From contig NZ_VTGY01000011.1 of assembly GCF_009729075.1 (NCBI RefSeq), positions 62,001-126,000 on the forward strand: a DNA stretch of 64,000 bases, given 5' to 3'. The position numbers and the translations under genes are program-made. The stretch is from Mycolicibacterium sp. CBMA 226. GTDB taxonomy: Bacteria > Actinomycetota > Actinomycetes > Mycobacteriales > Mycobacteriaceae. Position 1 is the stretch's first letter, and every line of letters begins with the position of its first letter. Under the pieces are notes generated by a model. The model was given only the letters and a program-made list of their open reading frames with translations. It searched no databases and was not told where the DNA came from. Shown here in pieces: positions 57,353 to 64,000 of the stretch.

Positions 57353-57828
57353 CGAATACGCGCTTTCTCTCCTCGGTTCGCTCGACGCAGGTGCCAAGAC
57401 AAAGATGTCATACCCAGTATCGACCACGTCGGCACCGGCGGCGGGATCGCCGGGCCCAATGGCGTCGTCTCCCATTCGGTGGGTGGCTCGGCGGCGCCGT
57501 ACATATCGCCGCTGATTGGCTTGTACCCCAACGTTTTTCGTCGCACGCCGACTGCGTCGGGCCCGTGCGGGCCGCCGCCGAATTGGTGCGGATCCGGCGT
57601 CGGACCCGCTGGTAGGCTCGATGCGGGTTGTGGGGAAGCGCTGTGGGGTGGTGTGGGGCCGCCCGCGCAGGTCAGATGCCGTGACTCGTGTAGGAGTTTG
57701 GCCATCGGCCTGCCGTCCGTCAGGTGGCGTACCAAGATGGTCACGGAGGACAGCGACGCCCGGTGCCTGGCGCCGGGAACAGGGGGTGGAGCTGAGATGC
57801 AGCGGGTGGACACATGCACCGGGCGTGA
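57353..57828. other. Gene-poor region upstream of the MinD-like gene
   Basis: About 475 bases with no convincing coding frame on either strand; open frames here have poor third-position bias and proline-rich shadow-like translations. It should contain the promoter of the MinD-like gene, and may hold decayed 5' parts of the coding-like fragment that follows. Confidence 0.4.
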
Positions 57829-58050
57829 TGCCGGGTCGTCTGGGACGGCGATGCCGTCGGGGCGGTCGTCGTGACCGGCCCGTACACCGCGGCGAGCACC
57901 GCCTCGGGTGGTATCGACGACGTCGTTGCCTTCGAGGTGACCATCGACGGCATGTTGGTCATCGCCGACAAGCTCGGTCTCATGGATTTCCCGACGAGCC
58001 TCGGTATCCGGCCGAACATCCCCCAGTTGGACCTGCGGGACATCGTATAG
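57829..58050 (+). pseudogene. Coding-like orphan frame, possible C-terminal fragment
   Basis: A frame after a stop at 57826-57828 reads WDGDAVGAVVVTGPYTAAST and, later, DDVVAFEVTIDGMLVIADKL and IRPNIPQLDLRDIV up to the TAG at 58048-58050. Third positions are almost all G or C, as in real genes here, and the translation looks globular. There is no good ATG; GTG 57871 could start a 59-residue protein. No homologue is recognised. Either a small gene or the end of a degraded gene. Confidence 0.4.
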
Positions 58051-58138
58051 ACATGTAGCACGAATTCATACTAGTGGTGCGTAGTGGGGCCTCTGTGCGC
58101 TTTCTGTGGCTGCTGGGAGCGACTCCGAGCGGTGCGCG

Positions 58139-58396
58139 TCAGGCGTCGAGGTCCTGTGCCACCAGGTCGGCGACCACGGCGAGTGCGGTCTCGTCATCGG
58201 ATGCCACCGTCACCTGGGCTCCGTTGCCTGCCCCGAGCGTCATGATCATCAGCGCCGAGCCGGCGTCCACGGGTTCCCCGTCGTCGACCGCCAGGGTCAC
58301 CTGAGCACCGGAATTGACGACGGCCTCGGAGATGACGGCTGCCGGCCGGGCGTGCAGGCCGATGGCGGATCCGACGGTAACGGTCTTGCTGGGCAT
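58139..58396 (-). CDS. ptsH: Phosphocarrier protein HPr
   Basis: An 85-residue HPr that carries phosphate from enzyme I to the fructose permease. The active His15 is in GLHARPAA; Ser47 in DAGSALMIM sits at the regulatory-serine position. AAGGAG precedes the ATG. It is the last gene of the fruR-fruK-fruA-ptsH block, 42 bases after fruA. PTS fructose genes are absent from M. tuberculosis and present in saprophytic mycobacteria. Confidence 0.95.
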   Translation of the reverse strand: MPSKTVTVGSAIGLHARPAAVISEAVVNSGAQVTLAVDDGEPVDAGSALMIMTLGAGNGAQVTVASDDETALAVVADLVAQDLDA

Positions 58397-58438
58397 GGCT
58401 TCTCCTTGTGATGGTGGGTTGTTGCTGGAGTGGGAAGT

Positions 58439-60460
58439 TCAGTTGCCGGCCGGCTGCAGGGCCCCGGTGGTCTCGACCGAGGGAAGCGCCCGGCCGGCGC
58501 TCTTGGCGGCGATTACCGCCACGGCACTGCAGACGGCGCCGACGAGCACGGCCACCACGAACCAGATGAGGTTTCCGATGGCGAAGAAGACGAAGATGCC
58601 GCCGTGCGGTGCCTTGGATGTCACGTCGAACGCCATCACCAGGGCGCCGGTGACGGCGCCGCCGAACATCATCGACGGGATGACGCGCAGCGGGTCGGCG
58701 GCGGCGAACGGGATGGCGCCCTCGCTGATGAAGCATGCACCGAGAAGCCATGCCGCACGGCCGTTTTCGCGTTCGGGTTCGGTGAACAGGCGGGGCCGGA
58801 CGGCGGAGGCCAACGCCATGGCCAGCGGCGGCACCATCCCGGCGGCCATGACGGCGGCCATGATCCGCAGCGATGCGACGTCGGTGATGTTGAGCCCGGC
58901 GGCGGCGAAGGAGTAGGCCGCCTTGTTGACCGGTCCGCCCAGGTCGAAGCACATCATGAGGCCGAGGATGACGCCGAGCAGGATCAGTGAGCTGCCCGAC
59001 ATGCTGCCGAGCCAGTGGGTCAGACCCGAGGTGACGGCGGCCAGCGGACGGCCCAGCAGTAGGAACATGGACAGGCCGACGATCAGCGAGGCGCCGAGCG
59101 GGATCACCACCACCGGCATCAGCCCGCGGAACCACTGGGGCACCTTGAACGACGCGATCCACAGTGCGGCGAATCCGGCGATCAGGCCGCCGACGATGCC
59201 ACCGATGAATCCGCCGCCGACGGTGACGGCCACCGCGCCTGCGGTGAAACCCGGTGCGATGCCGGGGCGGTCGGCGATGGCGAAGGAGATGTACCCGGAG
59301 AGCGCTGGGACGAGGAATCCGAAGGCCAGTCCGCCGAGGGTGAACAGCACCGCACCGAGGTACTGCATGAGGCCGCCCGCGGGCAGGTTGGTCAGCGAGT
59401 TGGTGGTCGCGATGATGTGCGCGAGCGAATCCGATTGTCCGGCAGGCTTGTTGGCAATCTCGTACCCCCCGAACAGGAAGCCCAGCGCGATCAGCAGGCC
59501 GCCGGCCGCCACGAACGGGATCATGTAGCTGACGCCGGTCAGCAGGATCTGGCGCAGCCGCGTGCCCCAGCCCAGCCCACCACGGGCCTCGCCGGCGGCG
59601 GGGGCCGCGGTCTCGCCCTGCACCCGTGCGGCCTGCGGATCCTTGGCTGCGGCAACGGCTTCGGCGATCATGGTGTCGGGTTCATTGATGGCCCGCTTCA
59701 CGCCGGAGGCGATGACGGGCTTGCCGGCGAACCGCTGCTTGTCCTTGACCCCGACATCGGTGGCGAAGATGACTGCGTCGGCCGCGGCGATGGTTTCGGC
59801 CGACAGTGGGGTGGACCCGGACGAACCCTGGGTTTCGACGCTGAAGTGCACTCGGGCGCGGTCGGCGGCCAGTTTCAGGGCGTCGGCGGCCATGTAGGTG
59901 TGGGCGATTCCGGTGGGACAGGCCGTGATCGCGACGATCGAGGCCGCGGGCGCTTGTTCGACAGCGGTGGCGGCGGGGGCCGGAGTGGGCGGTGCGGCCG
60001 GCGTTGCGGGCGCTGGGCCGACGACGCCCTCGACAAGCGCGACCACCTCATCGGCGTCGCCCGCCTCGCGGAGCTGCTCGACGAAATCCTTGCGGACGAG
60101 CGCCCGGGCGAGGCTGGACAGCAGCTTCATGTGTTCGGCGCCACCGGATTCCGGCGCCGCGATCAGGAACGCGAGGTCGGCGGGGCCGTCGGGTGCACCG
60201 AACGGGACCGCGGGCGCCAACCGGGCGAATCCGATGGTCGGTTCGTCGACGTGGGGTGAACGGCAGTGCGGAATCGCGATACCGCCGGGAAGTCCGGTGG
60301 CGGACTGGGATTCGCGCGCCAGGGCGGCCTCGACGAGTCCGTCGCCGTTGGTGGCGCGGCCGGTCTCCGCCATCCGCGCGGCCAGTAATTCGATCACGTT
60401 CTGCTTGTCGGGACCGGCGTCGACGTCAAGTGCGACGAGGTCCGAGGTGATGATCGGCAT
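58439..60460 (-). CDS. fruA: PTS fructose permease, enzyme IIABC
   Basis: A 673-residue transporter that imports fructose and phosphorylates it to fructose 1-phosphate. Domain order is IIA (1-145, active His65 in IAIPHCRSPH), Ala/Pro linker, IIB (about 173-270, active Cys181 in ITACPTGIAHTYM) and the membrane IIC domain (about 300-660, with eight to ten helices). AAGGA stands before the ATG. The gene lies 25 bases after fruK, whose product uses fructose 1-phosphate. Confidence 0.96.
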   Translation of the reverse strand: MPIITSDLVALDVDAGPDKQNVIELLAARMAETGRATNGDGLVEAALARESQSATGLPGGIAIPHCRSPHVDEPTIGFARLAPAVPFGAPDGPADLAFLIAAPESGGAEHMKLLSSLARALVRKDFVEQLREAGDADEVVALVEGVVGPAPATPAAPPTPAPAATAVEQAPAASIVAITACPTGIAHTYMAADALKLAADRARVHFSVETQGSSGSTPLSAETIAAADAVIFATDVGVKDKQRFAGKPVIASGVKRAINEPDTMIAEAVAAAKDPQAARVQGETAAPAAGEARGGLGWGTRLRQILLTGVSYMIPFVAAGGLLIALGFLFGGYEIANKPAGQSDSLAHIIATTNSLTNLPAGGLMQYLGAVLFTLGGLAFGFLVPALSGYISFAIADRPGIAPGFTAGAVAVTVGGGFIGGIVGGLIAGFAALWIASFKVPQWFRGLMPVVVIPLGASLIVGLSMFLLLGRPLAAVTSGLTHWLGSMSGSSLILLGVILGLMMCFDLGGPVNKAAYSFAAAGLNITDVASLRIMAAVMAAGMVPPLAMALASAVRPRLFTEPERENGRAAWLLGACFISEGAIPFAAADPLRVIPSMMFGGAVTGALVMAFDVTSKAPHGGIFVFFAIGNLIWFVVAVLVGAVCSAVAVIAAKSAGRALPSVETTGALQPAGN

Positions 60461-60485
60461 GGGGTTCCTTCTGGATGGGACGGAA

Positions 60486-61463
60486 TCAGAGAGGGGCGGA
60501 GGCGGACGTGACAGCCTGTACCTGAACGGCTTTCACGTCGATCTGTTCCGGGGTGGGCAGTGCCGAACCCGGCAACGAGGCAGCAGCGCTGCCGTAGGCG
60601 ACGGCTGTCTGGAGCCGTTCGGCCGGCGGAGCGCCCGCGATGGTGGCGGCGAGATAGCCGGCGAGCGACGCGTCACCCGCCCCGACGGTGCTGCGCGGCA
60701 CGATCGGCGGGACCGTGGCCGCCCAGGTCCCGTCGCGGTCGACCAGGACGGCGCCCGCGCCGCCGAGGGTGACGAGCACGGTGTTGGCTCCGCGGTCGAC
60801 GAGCTGCCGTGCCGCAGACACCACCGGAAGCGGATCACCCTGTGCAGCAGCATCTTCCAGTTCCTGCGCAGAGCGGCCCGTCAGCGAGGCCAGTTCCTCG
60901 GAGTTGGGCTTGATCAGATCGGGTGCAGCGGTCGGGAACGCTGCGGCCAACGCCGTGAGCGGACGCTCGGAGGTGTCCACCGCGACGCGGCAGGGCAGCG
61001 GCGCGAGCTGGGCGACGATGTCGGCGTACCAGTCGTCGGGAACGCCGGGTGGCAACGATCCGGACAGCACCAGCCAGGTGGCTTCCGTGGCGTGGCCGCG
61101 GACGACGGCCGTCAGTGCGGCGAGGGTGGGGCGGTCGAGACGTGCCCCCGGCTCGTTGAGTTTTGTTGTCGTGCCATCATTTTCGGTGATCGTCAGGTTG
61201 CTGCGGACAGCCCCGGGGATGTCGATGTTGTGGAACGGCACCCCACGGGCGCGCAACCCCGTCAGGATCGGATCGTGATCGGCGGCCGGCAGCAGCGCGA
61301 CGGTGTCGACGCCGTTCAGGGTCAGCGCGCGAGATACGTTGACGCCCTTGCCTCCTGGTTCGGTGGCGACGGGGGTCAGCCGGTGCACCGCTCCCCTGGT
61401 CAGCGGTTCGTCGAGCGTAAGGGTGCGGTCGAGGCTCGGGTTCAGCGTGACGGTGACGATCAT
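60486..61463 (-). CDS. fruK: 1-phosphofructokinase
   Basis: A 325-residue PfkB-family kinase that converts fructose 1-phosphate to fructose 1,6-bisphosphate. It begins MIVTVTLNPSLDRTL, has EPGGKGVNVSRAL (substrate loop) and the catalytic GAGDASLAGYLA near the C-terminus. The start overlaps the fruR stop by four bases, so the regulator and kinase are translated together. Confidence 0.95.
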   Translation of the reverse strand: MIVTVTLNPSLDRTLTLDEPLTRGAVHRLTPVATEPGGKGVNVSRALTLNGVDTVALLPAADHDPILTGLRARGVPFHNIDIPGAVRSNLTITENDGTTTKLNEPGARLDRPTLAALTAVVRGHATEATWLVLSGSLPPGVPDDWYADIVAQLAPLPCRVAVDTSERPLTALAAAFPTAAPDLIKPNSEELASLTGRSAQELEDAAAQGDPLPVVSAARQLVDRGANTVLVTLGGAGAVLVDRDGTWAATVPPIVPRSTVGAGDASLAGYLAATIAGAPPAERLQTAVAYGSAAASLPGSALPTPEQIDVKAVQVQAVTSASAPL

Positions 61464-62239
61464 GAGTAGCTCTCCGCGCAGATGACCTCGATGCCGGCGC
61501 TGGTGAGCTGTTGCCGCTCGTGGTCCCGAATCTCGTTGTCGGTGACGACGGTTCGGACGGCGGACAGCGGGGCGAAACTGACCAGATCTTCCCGGCCGAA
61601 TTTCGTCGAATCCGCGGTCACCACAACGTGGTTGGCGCACCGGACCATGGCGCGTTTGATGGCGGCCTCGTCGCTGTCGGGGGTGGAGAAGCCGTGCCGG
61701 ACGCTGATGCCGTTGGTGCCGAGGAAGGCGATGTCGACGCGCAGGGAGTCGAGTGTCCGCAGGGCCTGCTCCCCCACCACGGCCTGAGTGAGGCTGCGGA
61801 CCCGGCCGCCCAGCAACTGCAGGGACACCGTCGGGTTGGACGTCAGCTTGGCGGCCGCGGGGATGGAGTTCGTGATGACGACGAGATCGCGGTCGGTGGG
61901 GATGAGTTCGGCGATGCGTGCGGTGGTGGTGCCGGCGTCGATCAGCACCGAACCGCCGGTGGCGGGCAGCAAGGTTGCGGCGGCGGCAGCGATCGCGGCC
62001 TTCTGCTGCGTCTGGGTGGAGTCGCGCTGGACCACTCCCTGCTCGACCAGATGCAGCGTGCGGGCGGGCACCGCTCCCCCGTGCACCCGCCGGATGACGC
62101 CGGCCTTGTCGAGGACGTCGAGGTCTCGGCGCACGGTTTCGGTGGTGACGTCGTAGGTCTCGGCGAGTTCATTGACGGAGGCGCGACCGTCGGCGAGGAC
62201 TCGCGCGGCGATGGCTTGCTGCCGTTCTTCCGCGTACAT
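61460..62239 (-). CDS. fruR: DeoR-family regulator of the fructose genes
   Basis: A 259-residue DeoR-type repressor. The N-terminal helix-turn-helix is ASVNELAETYDVTTETVRRDLDVL followed by the signature GVIRRVHGGA; the C-terminal part is a sugar-phosphate-sensing ISOCOT domain (SVLIDAGTTTARIAEL, FLGTNGI). It probably responds to fructose 1-phosphate and controls both the fru operon and ptsI. GGAGGG precedes the ATG. Confidence 0.92.
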   Translation of the reverse strand: MYAEERQQAIAARVLADGRASVNELAETYDVTTETVRRDLDVLDKAGVIRRVHGGAVPARTLHLVEQGVVQRDSTQTQQKAAIAAAAATLLPATGGSVLIDAGTTTARIAELIPTDRDLVVITNSIPAAAKLTSNPTVSLQLLGGRVRSLTQAVVGEQALRTLDSLRVDIAFLGTNGISVRHGFSTPDSDEAAIKRAMVRCANHVVVTADSTKFGREDLVSFAPLSAVRTVVTDNEIRDHERQQLTSAGIEVICAESYS

Positions 62240-62341
62240 GACCCTCCAGTTGTGTGGGAACGCATCCGATTCGATCTTTGTATTGTTTGTTTTACGCTTG
62301 GATGTGTTGACTTGTCAACGGTTCGGAGTAATCTACATCAC
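62240..62341. promoter_or_regulatory. Divergent fruR/ptsI promoter and operator candidates
   Basis: GTTGAC (62306-62311) and GTCAAC (62314-62319) form a perfect inverted repeat with a two-base spacer. TTGACT (62307-62312), a 16-base spacer and TAATCT (62329-62334) make a good SigA-type promoter for ptsI; the ATG follows TAATCT by seven bases. The AT-rich TATTGTTTGTTTTACG stretch (62281-62296) may be a FruR site. Confidence 0.6.
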
Positions 62342-64000
62342 ATGAGCCAGACATCTGTGAGCCCGTCGCCTTTGGTAGCCGACGTGGAGACCGTTCGTTC
62401 GCCCAGCGGTGCACCTGTGGTGCTGCACGGGGTCCCTGCCGTCGGCGGAGTGCGCTACGCGCCGGTGCTGTGGCCGGGCGCCCGACCTGTGCCGGAGGCC
62501 GACGACACCGCCCCTGAGCTGGCAGAGCCGGAACGGGCGGGGGAGCGGGAGCGCTTCGCGGCGGCTTCGTTGGCGGTCGCGGACCGGCTGCGCAGCCGGG
62601 CGGCGCGGGCGACGGGAGCCGCGGCGGAGGTGCTGGCCACGACGGCGGCGCTCGCGCAGGACAGGGCCTGGGCGGCGGCGGCGGACAAGCGCATCGCCGA
62701 TGGCATGTCCGCGGTGCGGGCGGTCGTCGCGACGGCGGACCAGTTCGTCGAGATGTTCACCCGGATGGGCGGACTCATGGCCGAGCGGGTAGCGGACCTC
62801 AGGGATATCCGGGATCGGGTGATCGCGGATCTGCGGGGCCTTCCCGAGCCGGGGGTGCCGGTGCCGGACGTGCCGTCGGTGCTGTGTGCCGAGGATCTGG
62901 CGCCCGCCGACACCGCCGGGCTCGACCCCAACCTGGTGGTCGCGCTGGTGACCAGCCTCGGCGGGCCGACCAGCCACACCGCGATCATCGCCCGTCAACT
63001 GGGTATCCCGTGCGTCGTGGCCGTCTCCGGGCTCGAGCAGGTGCGATCGGGGGCGATGGTGCTGGTGGACGGTACCCACGGCACCGTGACGGTCGAGCCC
63101 GACGCGACCGTGGCGGCCGCGGCCGTCGCTCAGGCCCGCCACGAGGCCGACCTCGCGGAGAGCTGGCAGGGCCCCGGCGCCACTGTTGACGGTCATCGGG
63201 TGGCGGTGCTCGCCAATGTGCAGGACGGTGCCGCTGCGCAAGCGGCGGCTGAGACCCCGGCAGAGGGCATCGGTCTGTTTCGCACCGAATTGTGCTTTCT
63301 GAATCGGGATCTGGAGCCGTCGGTTGCCGAGCAGGCGCAGATATACGGCGACGTGCTGGCGGCTTTCCCGGGGCGGAAGGTCGTGGTGCGCACCCTGGAC
63401 GCGGGCTCGGACAAGCCGCTGCGATTCGCCGGTCATGCCGATGAGGCCAACCCGGCGCTGGGGGTGCGCGGCATCCGGATCGCCCAGGGCAATCCGGATC
63501 TGCTGACGCGCCAGTTGCAGGCGATCGCCGACGCGGCGGCAGCGACGGGCCAGCGCCCATGGGTGATGGCTCCGATGATCGCGACGCCGTCGGAAGCGAA
63601 AGCCTTTGCGGCGCAGGTGCGGTCCTTCGGCCTGACACCCGGCGTGATGATCGAGGTGCCCGCCGCAGCGTTGTTGGCGGACCGGATATTGCGACACGTC
63701 GACTTCCTGTCGATCGGCACCAACGATCTGACCCAGTACACGATGGCCGCCGACCGGATGTCGGCCGACCTGGCCACCCTGAGCGACCCTTGGCAGCCGG
63801 CGGTGCTGGCGTTGGTGCACACGGCCGCCAAGGCGGGTGCGGAGCAGGGCAAGCCGGTCGGGGTGTGTGGCGAGGCTGCGGCCGACCCGGCACTGGCGTG
63901 CGTCCTGGTCGGGTTGGGTGTGACGTCGCTGTCGACGGCGGCGGCCGCGGTGCGCGCGGTCGGTGCCGCGTTGGCGGGCGTGACGCTGGAGCAGTGCCGG
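62342..64000 (+). CDS. ptsI: Phosphoenolpyruvate-protein phosphotransferase, enzyme I (3' end outside window)
   Basis: The first 553 codons of enzyme I, which transfers phosphate from PEP to HPr. The phosphorylated His212 lies in GGPTSHTAI; PEP-domain motifs are GIGLFRTELCFL, TLDAGSDKPL and GTNDLTQYTMAADRM, and the catalytic Cys is in GVCGEAAADP. The frame is open at base 64000; from family length only some 10-20 residues are missing. ATG 62342 is chosen for its place seven bases after a -10 box. It is divergent from fruR. Confidence 0.95.
   Translation, partial: MSQTSVSPSPLVADVETVRSPSGAPVVLHGVPAVGGVRYAPVLWPGARPVPEADDTAPELAEPERAGERERFAAASLAVADRLRSRAARATGAAAEVLATTAALAQDRAWAAAADKRIADGMSAVRAVVATADQFVEMFTRMGGLMAERVADLRDIRDRVIADLRGLPEPGVPVPDVPSVLCAEDLAPADTAGLDPNLVVALVTSLGGPTSHTAIIARQLGIPCVVAVSGLEQVRSGAMVLVDGTHGTVTVEPDATVAAAAVAQARHEADLAESWQGPGATVDGHRVAVLANVQDGAAAQAAAETPAEGIGLFRTELCFLNRDLEPSVAEQAQIYGDVLAAFPGRKVVVRTLDAGSDKPLRFAGHADEANPALGVRGIRIAQGNPDLLTRQLQAIADAAAATGQRPWVMAPMIATPSEAKAFAAQVRSFGLTPGVMIEVPAAALLADRILRHVDFLSIGTNDLTQYTMAADRMSADLATLSDPWQPAVLALVHTAAKAGAEQGKPVGVCGEAAADPALACVLVGLGVTSLSTAAAAVRAVGAALAGVTLEQCR

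Noticed and set aside
57349..57819. A 156-codon minus-strand frame upstream of the MinD-like gene
   Set aside because: Proline- and serine-rich translation with poor codon bias and no start signal; it looks like a chance frame over the promoter region.

Overview
The window looks like the origin-proximal part of the chromosome of a high-GC actinobacterium, most likely an environmental, rapid-grower-type member of the Mycobacteriaceae (Mycolicibacterium-like). From 1 to about 24,700 it follows the classical mycobacterial order: dnaN (5' end outside the window), gnd, recF, the DciA/DUF721 gene, gyrB, gyrA, the DUF3566 gene, tRNA-Ile, tRNA-Ala, cwsA, ppiA, the Rv0010c-like gene, crgA, the DUF881 gene, trpG/pabA, pknB, pknA, pbpA, rodA, pstP, fhaB, fhaA, tRNA-Leu. 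A gnd gene between dnaN and recF, which M. tuberculosis lacks, and the PTS fructose genes at the right end argue for a fast-growing saprophyte rather than a tubercle bacillus. GyrA carries Ser at the quinolone position that is Ala in M. tuberculosis. No inteins, rRNA genes, intact insertion sequences or CRISPR arrays were seen.

Region by region: (1) 1-9,100 holds replication, recombination and topoisomerase genes. (2) 9,160-10,760 is a small variable pocket with tRNA-Ile, a 40-codon ORF whose stop lies inside tRNA-Ala, tRNA-Ala, the decayed C-terminus of a tyrosine integrase, a secreted protein gene and two look-alike hairpins. (3) 10,800-24,300 is the cell-division and cell-wall control block: CwsA, CrgA, the PknA/PknB kinases, PstP phosphatase, PBPA transpeptidase, RodA glycosyltransferase and two FHA proteins, with start-stop overlaps from pknB to rodA and between pstP and fhaB. 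(4) 24,931-30,195 is a four-gene peptide ABC importer with a fused double ATPase. (5) 30,500-39,930 is accessory: an AAA+ ATPase overlapping a membrane TPR partner, a TetR/ene-reductase/SDR cluster with a palindromic operator candidate, a lipoprotein glycosidase, an SDR plus uncharacterised-protein pair and a second TetR. (6) 40,000-50,700 is envelope-oriented: zinc-protease lipoprotein, DUF4333 and LpqN-like lipoproteins, a large SARP/LuxR-like ATPase regulator, a DUF3592 protein, an HtrA/PepD-like protease and a Tat-exported phosphatase. (7) 50,700-54,700 has a receptor kinase, a TetR/crotonase operon, an F420-type flavin-fold protein and a small acetyltransferase. (8) 54,750-58,050 has a WhiB protein, an intergenic region with repeated 13-mers, a protein with two possible HTH segments and a convergent MinD/EspI-like ATPase. 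(9) 58,139-64,000 is the complete fructose PTS: ptsH, fruA, fruK and fruR on one strand and ptsI divergent, its last codons outside the window.

The least explained elements are the AAA+/TPR membrane pair, the WhiB/HTH/MinD cluster with its repeated sites, the coding-like orphan frame at 57,829-58,050, and seven genes that carry a TANNNT box six or seven bases before the start codon and so probably make leaderless mRNAs.
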